A stretch of DNA of 64,000 nucleotides from Isoperla grammatica (lineage: Eukaryota > Arthropoda > Insecta > Plecoptera > Perlodidae). Made by a program: the position numbers and the translations under genes. Location of the stretch: the NCBI GenBank assembly GCA_945910005.1, contig OX246740.1, forward strand, positions 54,987,221-55,051,220, given 5' to 3'. The notes beneath the pieces were generated by a model. That model did no database searches. It saw nothing but the letters and a program-made list of their open reading frames with translations, and was not told the origin of the DNA. Positions 21,680 through 37,990 of the stretch are shown in pieces; positions within the stretch are counted from its first letter, which is position 1; every line of letters begins with the position of its first letter.

Positions 21680-24309
21680 CTGTATTATCAAATTTCAACT
21701 AAAAGAGTCACTGAATAGATTTTCAACCTTCCCTTATAACACTTTAAATTACAAAGCATCTTTTGAGACGTGTAAAAATGTCAATATTCTTTGAACTGAA
21801 CTGAAAAGACGTTTCATGTTAGAACGGGTCTTGAATTCGCTTCAAAGCAAAAATTCACAATTCAATTTAAAACGTGCGCGCTTTGAAGAGTTTTAAATCG
21901 AGGCGTTTTATCAGTGTTGTATTTCTGTTGATGTTGACACTGTTGCCAAGTGTTGCGTCGCTTGATTAGAGAACTCCGCTACGTTCAACGTCCAATGTCG
22001 ACTTCAAAGAAGTTAATCAAGTATAAATAAATCTGTGAAAGTAGCACAATTAGTGACTGTTCTTCCCGTCTATCGTTTGTCATGCATGCGACGATGCTCT
22101 GAAGATGAGGTGCGGGAATAGTCGAAACGTTGCGTTATGATATAGAAATAATGATCGATGGACACAAATATTATACATTAAACAGTGAAATAAACAGTTA
22201 TGGCGATCTCACAGATTTCTTACATTTAAGATTTTCAATTCAACCAATGAAAGTCGTCCATTATTTATTTTCCTGGACAATGATAAACTCCGGGCATACA
22301 TACAAGTGATTTATTATTTGATTTGCGCTTTTGCGCACAAGAACTCATACAGTATAGAAATAATGAGGGTTTGGCCACTTATGTGTGTGGGTATGCGTGA
22401 GTGTAGGGCCTACCAGTGTGACTGTAAATGGTATTTTAGAAAAACTATACGGAATATTATTGTGAGGGTCTTATTGTAAATGTGATTGTGAGTGATCAGT
22501 GAGGTAAAAGATTGTGAGTACGCTAGTGCGTGTGCACTTAAAATCACAATACCGCACTCTGCACTATTCCAACGGCAACAGAGGGTTTTCTCTCCCAAGT
22601 ATAAAACGCATATAGACGAGTGGTTTTGAGTTTTGTATTTCTTCTTGCGCGCATCTCCGAGGATGAAGAGCTTAGACGCGGAGCGAAGACTTACCACGAG
22701 TGAAAGGTTTCCAAAGAGCTTGAATTAATCTATTGGAAACATGTTTTCATATAGCTGGAAAGAGAGAAGTGGCGTCGAGTGGTGAAACTTCTTAACGTCT
22801 TAGAGATGTATTAGGTGGGTCTTTTCGTCTGCACATCTCGGCATACGGATGTGTAAGTCCTTGTTATACTATCTTAAGACCTCTTCTTATGTCTTCAAGA
22901 CCCCTGGGAAAACATTGATGGTCTCATGAAAACTTTATGACCGGTTCGATCTTAATGTATGTATATCCGTTTCGGTTATATGAAACTGATTTCCAAAGGA
23001 TAATTTTTAGTAACATCAATGAGGTAACTTTACTCTCTCATTCTGTATGTTGCCATTCGGTGGTATATATAATTAAGAATTGTCAGCCAGGGCTCAAAAC
23101 CTTCTTTCTTAAAACTCTTCGCTAAATTGATTGTGGTTCTGAACGGCATATTCAAAAACAGACACATAATTGGGCCCCCATTTCTTGAAATATTACCTTT
23201 GTGTAGTATTATTTACGTATAACTTATATAACTAGATATCACTCAGTTGTTTTCTTACAAAGTGAAAGTGTCTACTTTAAGCAATATGGACCCTGCGCAT
23301 TTGTCACCTCTACAACAGACAGAGCTACTCTGGACTTATTCTACTCCTGGTCTAAACGTAGACTATTATTCTAAACCAAATATAAAACAAGATTAACGGT
23401 TCGATACAGAAAACGAAAGAAAAATACGATAAATGCATAGTGCGAATGATATTGTTTTATGGTTATGTCACCCTCCCTCCCTCCCACCCCTAAAACAATA
23501 ACCGCTTACGCAGTCATAGAAATATCCGTTCGTTTATTCAGCGTCTTGACGTAGCGAGATTCCGATGCGGAGAAGCAAATCTAAGAACTTGAAAAGATCT
23601 TCACCGGAACGTTGCAAAGATAGAGAGAGAGGAGAGAAGGGTTTATGTAAAGCGTGTTATGTTACTATAGAGGGCGGGATGTGTTGCTGTACGGGCTAGT
23701 GTACGATAAAACACTCACGGGAACACACGTGGTCGTAAAACGCTCCCAGCTACGTTCTCGGAGTATTCATAAACATGTGGAATACGGGCATTGTGCGTGC
23801 TCAGAATGTTTTGATATGGTTACTTTATTTATGTAGAAAAAGTAAATATATATTTAAATGTTGGAAATAGGAGATACGACGTGCTTGTGTGGTGAAAATA
23901 TCTAATGAGTTTCAAATATTGATTCCTGCAGAGCTAGATTTATCTCTGAATGATGTCACATTTCAAATAATATTAAATACTTTATTACAAGTGTAGTAGT
24001 TTGTTGTTAAAAGGGGCTTCCTCAATGTCTTAAAAAGGGTCAGATTACATTGTAAGTAATTTAAAAGCTATGTTTTATTCCTGTTTAACTTCAGTTTTTG
24101 TCGCAAAATATTTGCATTTGTTTCAGATATTTTTTGATATGTTTCTTTTCACTTACACTTTTTCCAAATGTTTTATGTTTCTTAGACTATTATTCAACGC
24201 AAATTATCTTGAAGAAGGGTTTTCTTGGAAGAAATATGTTCCACGCTGCCTCACGTAGCATCAGTTAGTGCCATAGAAGAGAAATGTGAGTTGTATTCTA
24301 GACCAGTAG

Positions 24310-24350
<41 letters not shown>

Positions 24351-25445
24351 TGCCTGGAGCTCTTTGCCCATAGATCACTCATCCGGAAAGTCAAATATGT
24401 TGTTCTCAGCTTTTCTCTTCGAACAAGTCGAAGCTGATCGGTTCCATATTTGCCAACCGTTCAACGAACAGATATTAAATAAAACTCGATGGTGCAAAGA
24501 CAAAATCAAGTCAACGATAATTAGAAAAAAAACATTACAGAATGGGCTAGTTAAATGTATTAGATAAAAATCACTGTAGTTACTTCGTTTTTCATGAAAA
24601 ATAATATCCTCAGATAAAATTGGGTATTTTAGTTAGTTCGTATAGACAATGCGCATACATTTCTTTTTTGAATTTATTTCATTACTTCATGTTAAAACAT
24701 ACATTATTTTGAAAAAATAGTTCTTGTGTGTCCCAGTCTCCTTTTTCATATGGAACATCATTCATTTTAACCTTCAGTTGCGTTCAGAAATATTAATATT
24801 GGTTTCACTTTGCAATGTTAAATGCAGTATTACAATATAGCATATTGTTTCAGCTATTTCATAACACCGACAAAACATAATACGGACAAATAGGAAACAA
24901 GAAGCTCTCTAGCTAGCATATAATATTTACCCTATATTTGTCCTAGCGCTGCATTTATTGGTAACATTGCCATACGTAACCCAATATAGGATCACTGAAC
25001 ATCGTCATTGCTATAAAGTACATCCCTGCTTCGTGATGCATATTGGCATTACAGTGCGTTCTACTGTGAAGTATGCTTCTTGATATGGAAACACTTTAAG
25101 TGAAGTTATATTTATCTGTATATCCCATAATGTTGTATAGCCGTACGACTTAATTGCAAAACAATGTTGAGAAATTATTTTAATTGGCTATTTACATTGA
25201 TAAGACAATTCCTTCAATTATCAAACACATTTTGCCCAATGTCTCTCCCTACTCTCGTAGCTCGTTTCGTCTAAAGAACAAGAAATTGAATTTAGAAAAA
25301 ATTGAAAACATGATTGCTCCATAAATAAACTCAATTGGTTCCAATTAATTATTAATAAATGTACTTCAAATCTCTCTCTCGATCTACAAGAGCAAAATCA
25401 CTCCAAATTGTGCGTTTCAACCGTCTTTCATCGTCTACTCGAAAC
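21680..25445. other. AT-rich stretch without a recognisable gene
   Basis: No coding region is supported. It contains a CTGAAGATGAG...GTCGAAACGTTGCG motif at 22097-22134 and an ATCA tetranucleotide repeat at about 24311-24350. The open frames at 22410-22697 and 24070-24567 look like chance. Confidence 0.5.
24311..24350. repeat. (ATCA)n microsatellite
   Basis: About ten copies of ATCA. It may be the tail of a decayed retroelement, since other tails in the window use the same tetranucleotide. Confidence 0.85.
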
Positions 25446-25566
25446 CTGCAAGTGGCTATATGTACGTCAATAGGAACGACTTAACTTAACGAGCAACCTA
25501 TTACTCGGTATAAAACGACGATCGGTATAAAATGTTTACATCGATTTTATTTTGTAGCCACTTGCA
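25446..25566. repeat. ~120-bp interval with 12-bp inverted ends
   Basis: TGCAAGTGGCTA on the left and TAGCCACTTGCA on the right are exact inverted copies. It sits about 60 bp before the 77-bp array. It is possibly a small MITE, but only one copy is seen. Confidence 0.4.
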
Positions 25567-25624
25567 CGAGTGATGGGGAAATAATTTGATCTGCCGGACG
25601 AACACGATGTAATTGGTTATTGAT

Positions 25625-27140
25625 GAGCCGCGGGCTGTTCAAGTAATGACGTCACGCACTATTGATGACGTCATGAGCTACTGGCTGTGACGTCATTACT
25701 TGAGCCGCGGGCTGTTCAAGTAATGACGTCACGCACTATTGATGACGTCACGAGCAACTGGCTGTGACGTCATTACTTGAGCCGCGGGCTGTTCAAGTAA
25801 TGACGTCACGCACTATTGATGACGTCATGAGCTACTGGCTGTGACGTCATTACTTGAGCCGCGGGCTGTTCAAGTAATGACGTCACGCACTATTGATGAC
25901 GTCATGAGCTACTGGCTCTGACGTCATTACTTGAGCCGCGGGCTGTTCAAGTAATGACGTCACGCACTATTGATGACCTCACGAGCTGCTGGCTCTGACG
26001 TCATTACTTGAGCCGCGGGCTGTTCAAGTAATGACGTCACGCACTATTGATGACGTCACGAGCTGCTGGCTGTGACGTCATTACTTGAGCCGCGGGCTGT
26101 TCAAGTAATGACGTCACGCACTATTGATGACGTCATGAGCTACTGGCTCTGACGTCATTACTTGAGCCGCGGGCTGTTCAAGTAATGACGTCACGCACTA
26201 TTGATGACCTCACGAGCTGCTGGCTCTGACGTCATTACTTAAGCCGCGGGCTGTTCAAGTAATGACGTCACGCACTATTGATGACCTCACGAGCGGCTGG
26301 CTCTGACGTCATTACTTGAGCCGCGGGCTGTTCAAGTAATGACGTCACGCACTATTGATGACCTCACGAGCAACTGGCTCTGACGTCATTACTTGAGCCG
26401 CGGGCTGTTCAAGTAATGACCTCACGAGCTGCTGGCTCTGACGTCATTACTTGAGCCGCGGGCTGTTCAAGTAATGACGTCACGCACTATTGATGACGTC
26501 ACGAGCAACTGGCTGTGACGTCATTACTTGAGCCGCGGGGTGTTCAAGTAATGACGTCACGGACTATTGATGACGTCATGAGCTACTGGCTGTGACGTCA
26601 TTACTTGAGCCGCGGGGTGTTCAAGTAATGACGTCACGGACTATTGATGACGTCATGAGCTACTGGCTGTGACGTCATTACTTGAGCCGCGGGCTGTTCA
26701 AGTAATGACGTCACGGACTATTGATGACGTCACGAGCAACTGGCTGTGACGTCATTACTTGAGCCGCGGGCTGTTCAAGTAATGACGTCACGCACTATTG
26801 ATGACGTCACGAGCAACTGGCTGTGACGTCATTACTTGAGCCGCGGGCTGTTCAAGTAATGACGTCACGCACTATTGATGACGTCACGAGCAACTGGCTG
26901 TGACGTCATTACTTGAGCCACGGGCTGTTCAAGTAATGACGTCACGCACTATTGATGACCTCACGAGCTACTGGCTCTGACGTCATTACTTGAGCCACGG
27001 GCTGTTCAAGTAATGACGTCACGCACTATTGATGACGTCACGAGCAACTGGCTGTGACGTCATTACTTGAGCCACGGGCTGTTCAAGTAATGACGTCACG
27101 GACTTTTCATGACGTCACGAGCTACTGGCTGTGACGTCAG
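25625..27140. repeat. Twenty-copy 77-bp tandem array with ~53 CRE octamers
   Basis: Units begin GAGCCGCGGGCTGTTCAAG and repeat every 77 bp (25625, 25702, 25779 and so on). One unit near 26395-26448 is shortened by about 25 bp. Most units carry three exact TGACGTCA octamers. The outer two lie in inverted arms, CAAGTAATGACGTCAC and GTGACGTCATTACTTG, so each unit is itself a dyad that could form a hairpin or cruciform. Variant units with TGACCTCA in the middle cluster (units 5, 8-11 and 18), as expected from local repeat exchange. The array ends at GTGACGTCAGTG. Confidence 0.97.
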
Positions 27141-27165
27141 TGTAAAGTATTGAAGCGTGTAGTAT

Positions 27166-27375
27166 AGTTGAGAAACTGTAAGAATGACGGCCCCCTCCTT
27201 ATCCCCTTTACTGCTACCCGACCCCCCTCAACTCCATAAAACAACAAACTGAAAACTGAATCAAACTGATTTCCAGTTACGTATTTCATTTTGTCAGGCT
27301 GTCATGGAGTTGAGGGGGGTCGGGTAGCTGTGGAGGGAATATGGAGGGGGCCGTCATTCTTACAGTTTCTCAACT
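27166..27375. mobile_element. 210-bp foldback element with long inverted arms
   Basis: AGTTGAGAAACTGTAAGAAT at the left end is followed by GACGGCCCCCTCC; all 33 bases are exactly inverted at the right end. Complementarity continues more loosely inwards through CTACCCGACCCCCCTCAACT, giving arms of about 75 bases. It lies between the CRE array and a tRNA-derived head. Confidence 0.75.
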
Positions 27376-27395
27376 TTAGGACACTTGTACTCTTG

Positions 27396-27505
27396 GACCG
27401 ATGGAGGTAGCTCAGCAGTAGCACGCGATGACTCGAACTCGAGAGGTCGCCGGTTCGATTCCGGCCATCGCCAATCCTGATAAAATGTTTCTGTTTTTTT
27501 TTTCT
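27396..27505 (+). mobile_element. tRNA-derived SINE head or tRNA pseudogene
   Basis: The A-box-like TAGCTCAGCAGTAGC (near 27409) and the B box GGTTCGATTCC (27452-27462) are normally spaced. The T arm is perfect: GCCGG, loop TTCGATT, CCGGC. The acceptor stem pairs only CGATG with CATCG and is out of register, and no standard anticodon stem forms, so this is not a working tRNA. A run of at least ten T follows at about 27491-27503, a possible polymerase III terminator. Confidence 0.6.
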
Positions 27506-27509
27506 CAGT

Positions 27510-29764
27510 TGTGAAGACGAATACTGGGATTGATTTGTACAAACAGCCCTTCAAACCTTCTTCGGACCTTCATTCCCAAATAACCAAAGACGCTATAGTT
27601 TCTAGATCTATGAAGCTTGTTTATTTTACATTTACACATATGTTTGAAAGAGTAAAATTATGCTTGAAGTCTATTCAACCTGTTTCCTGGACTACCCTTA
27701 GAATAACAAGCATCCCTTGGCAAGCAAATAACATGTCTATAAAGTTGTCTGCTGCCAGGCTTAGCAAGGGTCGTTAAATTATCGAAGTTTGTGCTCCTCG
27801 TTCTTAATTATGTCAAAGTTCTTCAACATTTTGTAACATCTTCTTCGCATTAATTAACGTGAAACGCCAATTACCATATTATTCAACTTAAAGTAATTAC
27901 ATTTTTAAATTTAAGGATAAAGAGTGGATTTCTATGATATTTTGTATAAATTGATCACCTTTCTAGCACGGACAAAGATGTCAGTCCATGTTAGTATATG
28001 CCATAAAATCAAGGGGGAGAAGTGGAAGAATTTGCGTTTTAAAATGGCAACATACTTTGAGTGTGTTAAAAAATTATTACATACTTACTTTAAAGAAAAT
28101 TAAAGTTACATTAGCACTAGTTTAAGAAAATAATATTAAAATATATATCACTTTAAGTTTTTGAAGATTCCAAACAAGTCCATGAAAGGTATGTTTACAA
28201 TGGTTTTAATCTTGGGCATAGACACCAACGTATTAGCAGAAATGTTATCTTGTTTGTAAAAACAATCTCTAAATTTACGGCTAATCTGTCACCTGTGTAT
28301 TCAACTTCTGTGAGACCGGCTTTAACGGAGGTTTTCAACGCGGTTCATAGATGGCGCTGCGGACGGTTTGACCGCGAGAAAACACTCAATTTCGTTCAAT
28401 TTTTAACGGAAACCTAGCGACCGATTTGTTTGCGTTTATTTTCACGCCGTTTAATTATCACCGGTAAATAGAGGGGAAATATATCATTTATCTAAATAAT
28501 CAGATTGTGAAGTAGTTTGAAGTACAAAGTTCAGAGTGAAAACTTGGATGTTAAAATGCGTCAAGTGTGATGTATTGGAATAGTTCAGGCAAAATTCAAC
28601 ATTGTTGAGCTTGTATTGTATTTTTGTTTGTTTTACATTTTGTAACGTTGGTAGTTGATGTTCGAAAACACTTTGAGCAAAAACAAACGTTATTCTAACA
28701 TATTTCAATGCGGCGTTTTAATGAGAATAGCAGTTTATTTTTAAACCTATTTATGAAGGCGTTATATTTACAGTTGGCAATCACTTTGATGCCTCTTTAA
28801 ACGGTTCCAATTATTAAACAATTCCATCACATTTTCTCTGTCGTAACTTTACTTTGACTCATTTGCAATGGAGCTTTTATATATTTTGAATGACTTTGTC
28901 CAATGACTTATTCTTAGATCTTGCTGAAAGGCAACAAACAAACATCTGAGAACCACCTGAGTTCAAGTTATTTAATACAGGTAAAGTGGAAGAGAGACGA
29001 GAAGATTTTTGAATAACAACTTGAAAAATGTTCGACAAAATATCTACTAATAAATAATTTGAAGTGATTTTTCTTCTCGATTACGTCATGATAGGGACGA
29101 TCGCGTTACAGCCCCAACAATGGCTGCTCTAGTGATGAAGATGATGTATGATAAAGTATGAATTAGATCTAATTTATGTACTAACATTGTATACTATGAT
29201 TATGTCGTACTCAAAAACAATGAACTTCAATTTTAAATTTTAATTTCTGAGTATTGTTCTGCTTGCTGCTTCCGTGGGTTTTACAACTTGTGAAGGTAGT
29301 TTCCGAAATAGTTAATAAAACCATAACGCATCCACTTTAAGGATAAAGCTTAAAGCGTCTGACTCTGTTTTAATAACCGTAACGTGTCCCTAGTTAATCA
29401 CTGGTCCTCAAGCAGTCTTGCCTTAGGCTAAGCATGACACTGTCTTAAATCACATTCATCTTGGTACAGTCAACTCGGGAAACTACAGCTAGGCCTAACT
29501 ATTATACTCAACAATGTCTCCAAAGAAAAATGATATAAGTAGATTTTAAAATTTAGTAGCTTTAATGTTATTGACATAAAAGTTCTTGAGATAATACTAT
29601 CGCACAACATTTTACAACCTTGTAATTAAGCTTTAAATGAAGGGTTAAAAAAAGTGTAAATACCCAGTAAGTGCATGACTTTTAACGAATCATTCGTCTA
29701 ATACAAATGTACTTTCTGCATAAGTAGACACTGCAGCTATACCACTCCCAACGTAACAAGTTTC
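27510..29764. other. AT-rich stretch without a recognisable gene
   Basis: Open frames such as 27511-27777 and 28484-28708 match nothing I know. No repeats beyond scattered AT-rich sequence are seen. Confidence 0.45.
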
Positions 29765-30040
29765 AAACGCCCTCTTCATGCACGCTGTTTTAACGATAGT
29801 GAACATATTATCCTGGCGTTTTTCACACATTCGTAATCGCTTAGTAGAGTGTACAGGCCTCATAAGTCACATCAGCTGTGTTAGAAATTGCCAGGTAACC
29901 AACTGTAAATGATACCAAATTGATCTGTTAGAAATGAATGAAATAAAAAAATGAAAATTAAGTTGGTACAATTGACCCGGCTATTTCGTACGCATCAGAA
30001 TAGAATACTTACGTTGGGGCAACTTTTTACTTCGTACGTT
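29765..30040. repeat. Dispersed repeat family D, copy 2
   Basis: It contains TTCATGCACGCTGTTTTAAC, then CTTAGTAGAGTG, AGTCACATCAGCTGTGTT and TTAAGTTGGTACAATTGA, and ends TTACGTTGGGGCAACTTT. The order is the same as in the other three copies. Confidence 0.55.
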
Positions 30041-34150
<4,110 letters not shown>

Positions 34151-34155
34151 CTTAA

Positions 34156-34306
34156 GGTTCAGTCTTACAATGTCCCAATAACTACTTATTCGTCAAATAG
34201 CTTGTTTTCTTCATGGCAACCACCCATCAAAACCCTTGAATTCCACCAAATAGCTTAATTGCTACAAATAACTTTTTTATTAGGAGATTGTATTGTAAGA
34301 CCGGCC
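34156..34306. mobile_element. ~151-bp MITE flanked by TTAA (family C, copy 3)
   Basis: TTAA is present at 34152-34155 and 34307-34310. The ends are GGTTCAGTCTTACAAT and ATTGTAAGACCGGCC. The interior matches the family, including CATGGCAACCACC. Confidence 0.75.
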
Positions 34307-34310
34307 TTAA

Positions 34311-36450
34311 GTGAACCTTGTCTGAACTGGCATTCACAACGTTGTGATGACACACAATTGAAAATAAATTTAAAAAGAAAATGTAGGGGGTTCACGGCAA
34401 ATATTGCGTCACAAAGATAGGCACTTTCCTATTTCTAGTTCCTCGTAAGTACCGTTCAACGATTGAAACAGTTTTTACGTACATTTAGACTACATTAGTG
34501 GTTTTCTATGTTGTCATCGTCTTTTATATCTTTAATTTCACTTATAGTTTGGTTTACTGGTATCTTTTATAACTTTGTATCGTAAGTGCTTACAGCAAAA
34601 TATATAGTAGTTGATGATTTTATATGTATATCACGACATTGAAAGTCCCTTTAAGTATAACAATTAGCAAAATCAGTTTCCATAGTTAGTTAAACGGTAC
34701 TGACGGTGAACTCTAAATAAAATAAAATATGTTCAAGACAAAATAATATGGCTATGTCCCCGATCGATTAAAATACAAATTTTCAATAAAGTTTTATACT
34801 TGAGTTTCCAATACCATTTTAAATAGGGTTAACTTTGTCGATATGCTAGAAATCTTACAGCGCGGGAGTAGCTGCCTTATTACTGGGAAACCAAGGAACT
34901 GACTGTCCCGAATGCCATGAGAGTGGCCGTAAGTGTTCTGCTGTCTAACTCTCTACAAAGTCACTTTTCATCTAAATCGTCTTATGGAGGTTTGCTTAAC
35001 CTCGAAACTATTCCATCAGGATAAACAAACTTCTTTATGATACAGTGAGTGAGCAAATAATACTACTTCCTTTCATACTGACCCATATTCTCACATTCCT
35101 TAATAAAATCTCCCATGTGGAGCATCTTTCTATAGAAATCATTCTTATCTACTCTGTCCACACTCTACAATGTCCATGTCTTGGCTTCTTGCCCCGACTT
35201 TTATGACATGACATTCATCATCTCTCACATTCTATTCTTCCACCTAACAAACACTGACATCCACGTAAAATTCCATGAAAAGCCGTTTAGCTGTTTTTAG
35301 ATTATTTTAATGAGATGTAAATGAGATTGTTGCAGGAGTTTTAAAAATAACTTTTATGTAAACTCGTGGATAAGCAGAAAATAATGTGACACATTCCATT
35401 TATTTGAGATTTATGGGCAAGTGACATGTATGTAGGCATATAACGAACGTTCAACCACAAGAAATTAATTAACTTCGGTAATACATGAAATAGTTCATTT
35501 TGTAGCTCACAATATTCCTCATGTCGATTTTTTCAATCGTGTTTTCTAGCTTAAGCTTTATCGACGTTTATAAAAGATTAAATTGAAATGCATTTCTACT
35601 TTCGTATTTACCCCGTGAATGAACACACATTAAAGTAAATACAGCGCATGAATATTTAACACACAATAGTGGTGACTGATGGAATTAGAGCAACATCATA
35701 AACATGTAAATGGAAATAAGTCGTTTTATTGTAACGTTCGTATTTGTTCATGTTTAAACCACTGATTACATTTGTCTTTTCGAGTTATATGGTAAACAGA
35801 GAATACTGATTTATATGTTTTAATAACCTAGATTTAAATACTTTTTTATCAACATGGAAACGTATTGTACACGTCTTCTGTTCATAATCAGGAGCCAGTG
35901 CGCTATGATTGTTTTTTTTCTAAATTCAGATATTTACTTTAAAACATCCAAATATGATATGTAAAATCCAATCATACACAAAATAAGGTTTTGTAACTGA
36001 CTAGATCAACAGTAAATATACACTTGTGTTACAAATCATTCCATTATTAAAACAATGTATTGGAGATTGCCGTGAAATAAAGACAATTCTGTAGTTTGTT
36101 ATAAAGTGCAGATATTTTTAGTTTGACATGATTTGAAGCACCACTTCTTAGTAATGTGACCACTGCTCAGCACAACAAATATGACTGATTATATTATAAA
36201 TAACATAATATGAAATGAATAAATGTGGTATGTTTATGTAAGGTTTTCACGGGGTAAGGGGTGGTCACAGCGATGGAGGGGAGCAGCAGGGGAGATTCAC
36301 TCTTTCAAAATCTCGTCTATTTGCACTATGAAGTTGTTTTTCTAAATTGTGATGTCACATTTTTACTTGTCTCATCTGTTTTAAATTGAAAATAATTATC
36401 GTTATTATTCAGATTAGTTTGTAATCACCATTTAATGCTCCCACTAAAAC
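34311..36450. other. AT-rich stretch without a recognisable gene
   Basis: No coding signal. One hairpin motif is present at 34986-35012 (GAGGTT, loop, AACCTC, then GAAAC). Confidence 0.45.
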
Positions 36451-36751
36451 CTATCATAACTAGCGTCGCGTCGCGAATGTAAGACTACCCCTAGGGTACA
36501 AAGACGATGACGAGGTTGGGCGGGAAGGGTGCGAAGTTGCCATCCAATAATCACCCCCGGGCATCACTTTAAAGTAAACTAACTCGCGAGTCTCCGCGGT
36601 CTAGAGCGCAATTTAAAGCGGGTCTTTGCAACTTGGGGCAACTTTGCAACCTGACTAACATCCGCTACGTCATGTTCGAATACTACCAACTTTGCGGAGG
36701 GGTAGTCCCAAAAATATCGCCATTATCGCAACGATGATGATATCCGGACTG
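36451..36751. other. GC-richer patch with short inverted repeats
   Basis: CpG-containing sequence (GCGTCGCGTCGCGAATG, ACTCGCGAGTCTCCGCGG). GACTACCCCT near 36483 is inverted near 36705, and CGAAGTTGCC near 36531 is loosely inverted at GGCAACTTTGC near 36638. This is either an old foldback element or a CpG islet. No coding exon is supported. Confidence 0.3.
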
Positions 36752-36785
36752 GACGTCTCATATTTTGGCAATGATGCTAATCAAT
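36752..36785 (-). mobile_element. Retroelement 3' tail fragment (copy on minus strand)
   Basis: GACGTCTCATATTTTGGCAA then TGATGCTAATC is the reverse complement of the stem-loop tail seen at 2.3 and 11.6 kb. Confidence 0.4.
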
Positions 36786-37870
36786 ACTTTTGGTGAGTAA
36801 TTAAAATAAATATTTACTTTAATACACACGTTTCCAACATGTCAGGAGGTCGCTAGCCACCACCAGAGTTAACTAAAACCCCATACACAATGTCGTTATT
36901 GGAATCTCAATCGCAATCCAGAAATCGTGATAGATGCAAAAGTTTTTTAACTTCGAATATGGATTTAATTCCATCATTTCTTGGCTTAGGAATAAGTTAA
37001 CGGTGACTTTGGAGCCGTTCTAGCAACGAAGCACTCAATAAATTCTAAGTTATTTTGATTCGGTCTTGTTGATTCTGGCATCTGTCCGCAGGTGTTCGCA
37101 CTGTCCTATCACTGATTTATGTGTTACACATTTGAAATGTAGATTTTTGATTGGTTATCGCTCACTCGTCGATGGTGTTCGGAGCCTACAGGGTTGGTTT
37201 AGTCGCTTTAAATTTAGGTCCCCCACTAAAAATTAGTTTCGTTACTGAGTGGGTAGACTCTATATGTGACTTTATTTATTTGCCGCTCTCCCCCATCAAG
37301 TTTTGAGTGCGCATACGCACTGTTTGGCCACCCCTGTGTCCCAAAGCACTCCGTCATGTGTAACGGGGCGTCCCAAGGAGCGTCGAGACGCCCACAATAA
37401 ATAAAAGTTGCAGAGCTTTCTTCACATTGTCAGGCTAATGATACGATACCTAACATGGCCCTGGAGGTGAGATAGAAGAGCTCTACTCGACCGAGCAACC
37501 AACCACGCCGGCCGATGCTGCCTTATTCATCACTTGTTAAGCCTTGCACGTGGGCTTCCTTTACGCCTTTTCTCTCTCGTAAATTTATGTTATAACGCTT
37601 ATATAGGGAACATTTTACAAAAGAGAAAGGAGGAAAGAAAGAGCTAAAAGATACAAGCTTTGTTACATTTAACACAGGCTACTTTGAGTTATTAGCAGAA
37701 CATTTTCAATGACTGCACAAATTAGTTGCAAACTTTTGAAACAATGTTTTATACAGTACATTGAACAAGAAATGTAGATACATTTCCTTTTAACCGGCAT
37801 TATGAACAAATGGGCTGACATGCGAACAGTTTCTGCTGGTCTAGCACGCAGCGATAGAGGCTCATACTTT
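36786..37870. other. Stretch without a recognisable gene
   Basis: A GTTACTGAGTGGGTAGACTC block at about 37231-37255 recurs near 61110-61135, just before repeat D copy 4. Nothing else is recognised. Confidence 0.4.
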
Positions 37871-37879
37871 ACAGTTATG

Positions 37880-37990
37880 TTTCATAACCGGAAGTGAGGC
37901 GGCCGCATTTCAAAGTCGCTTTCCGCGCGGGAACTTCGTACAATCTTTCGAAACATTTCGCGTCCGTCAACTTTGGCCTTTGCACTAGTT
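37880..37990. promoter_or_regulatory. Promoter-like cluster: ETS and E2F consensus sites
   Basis: ACCGGAAGTGAGGCGG (37887 on) contains the ETS core CCGGAAGTG. About 24 bases further, TTTCCGCGCGGGAAC (37920-37934) is a near-perfect palindromic E2F site. CpG content is locally high. Such pairs are typical of housekeeping or cell-cycle promoters, but I find no exon on either side, so this is only a candidate. Confidence 0.35.

Noticed and set aside
22097..22140. A definite hammerhead ribozyme
   Set aside because: CTGAAGA and GAAAC are present, but I could not pair stem II or close stems I and III convincingly by hand.
25625..27140. A CRISPR-like array
   Set aside because: The 77-bp units are contiguous, with no unique spacers, and the context is eukaryotic; it is a tandem satellite.
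27396..27475. A functional tRNA gene
   Set aside because: Both internal promoter boxes and the T arm are good, but the acceptor stem is out of register and no anticodon stem forms.
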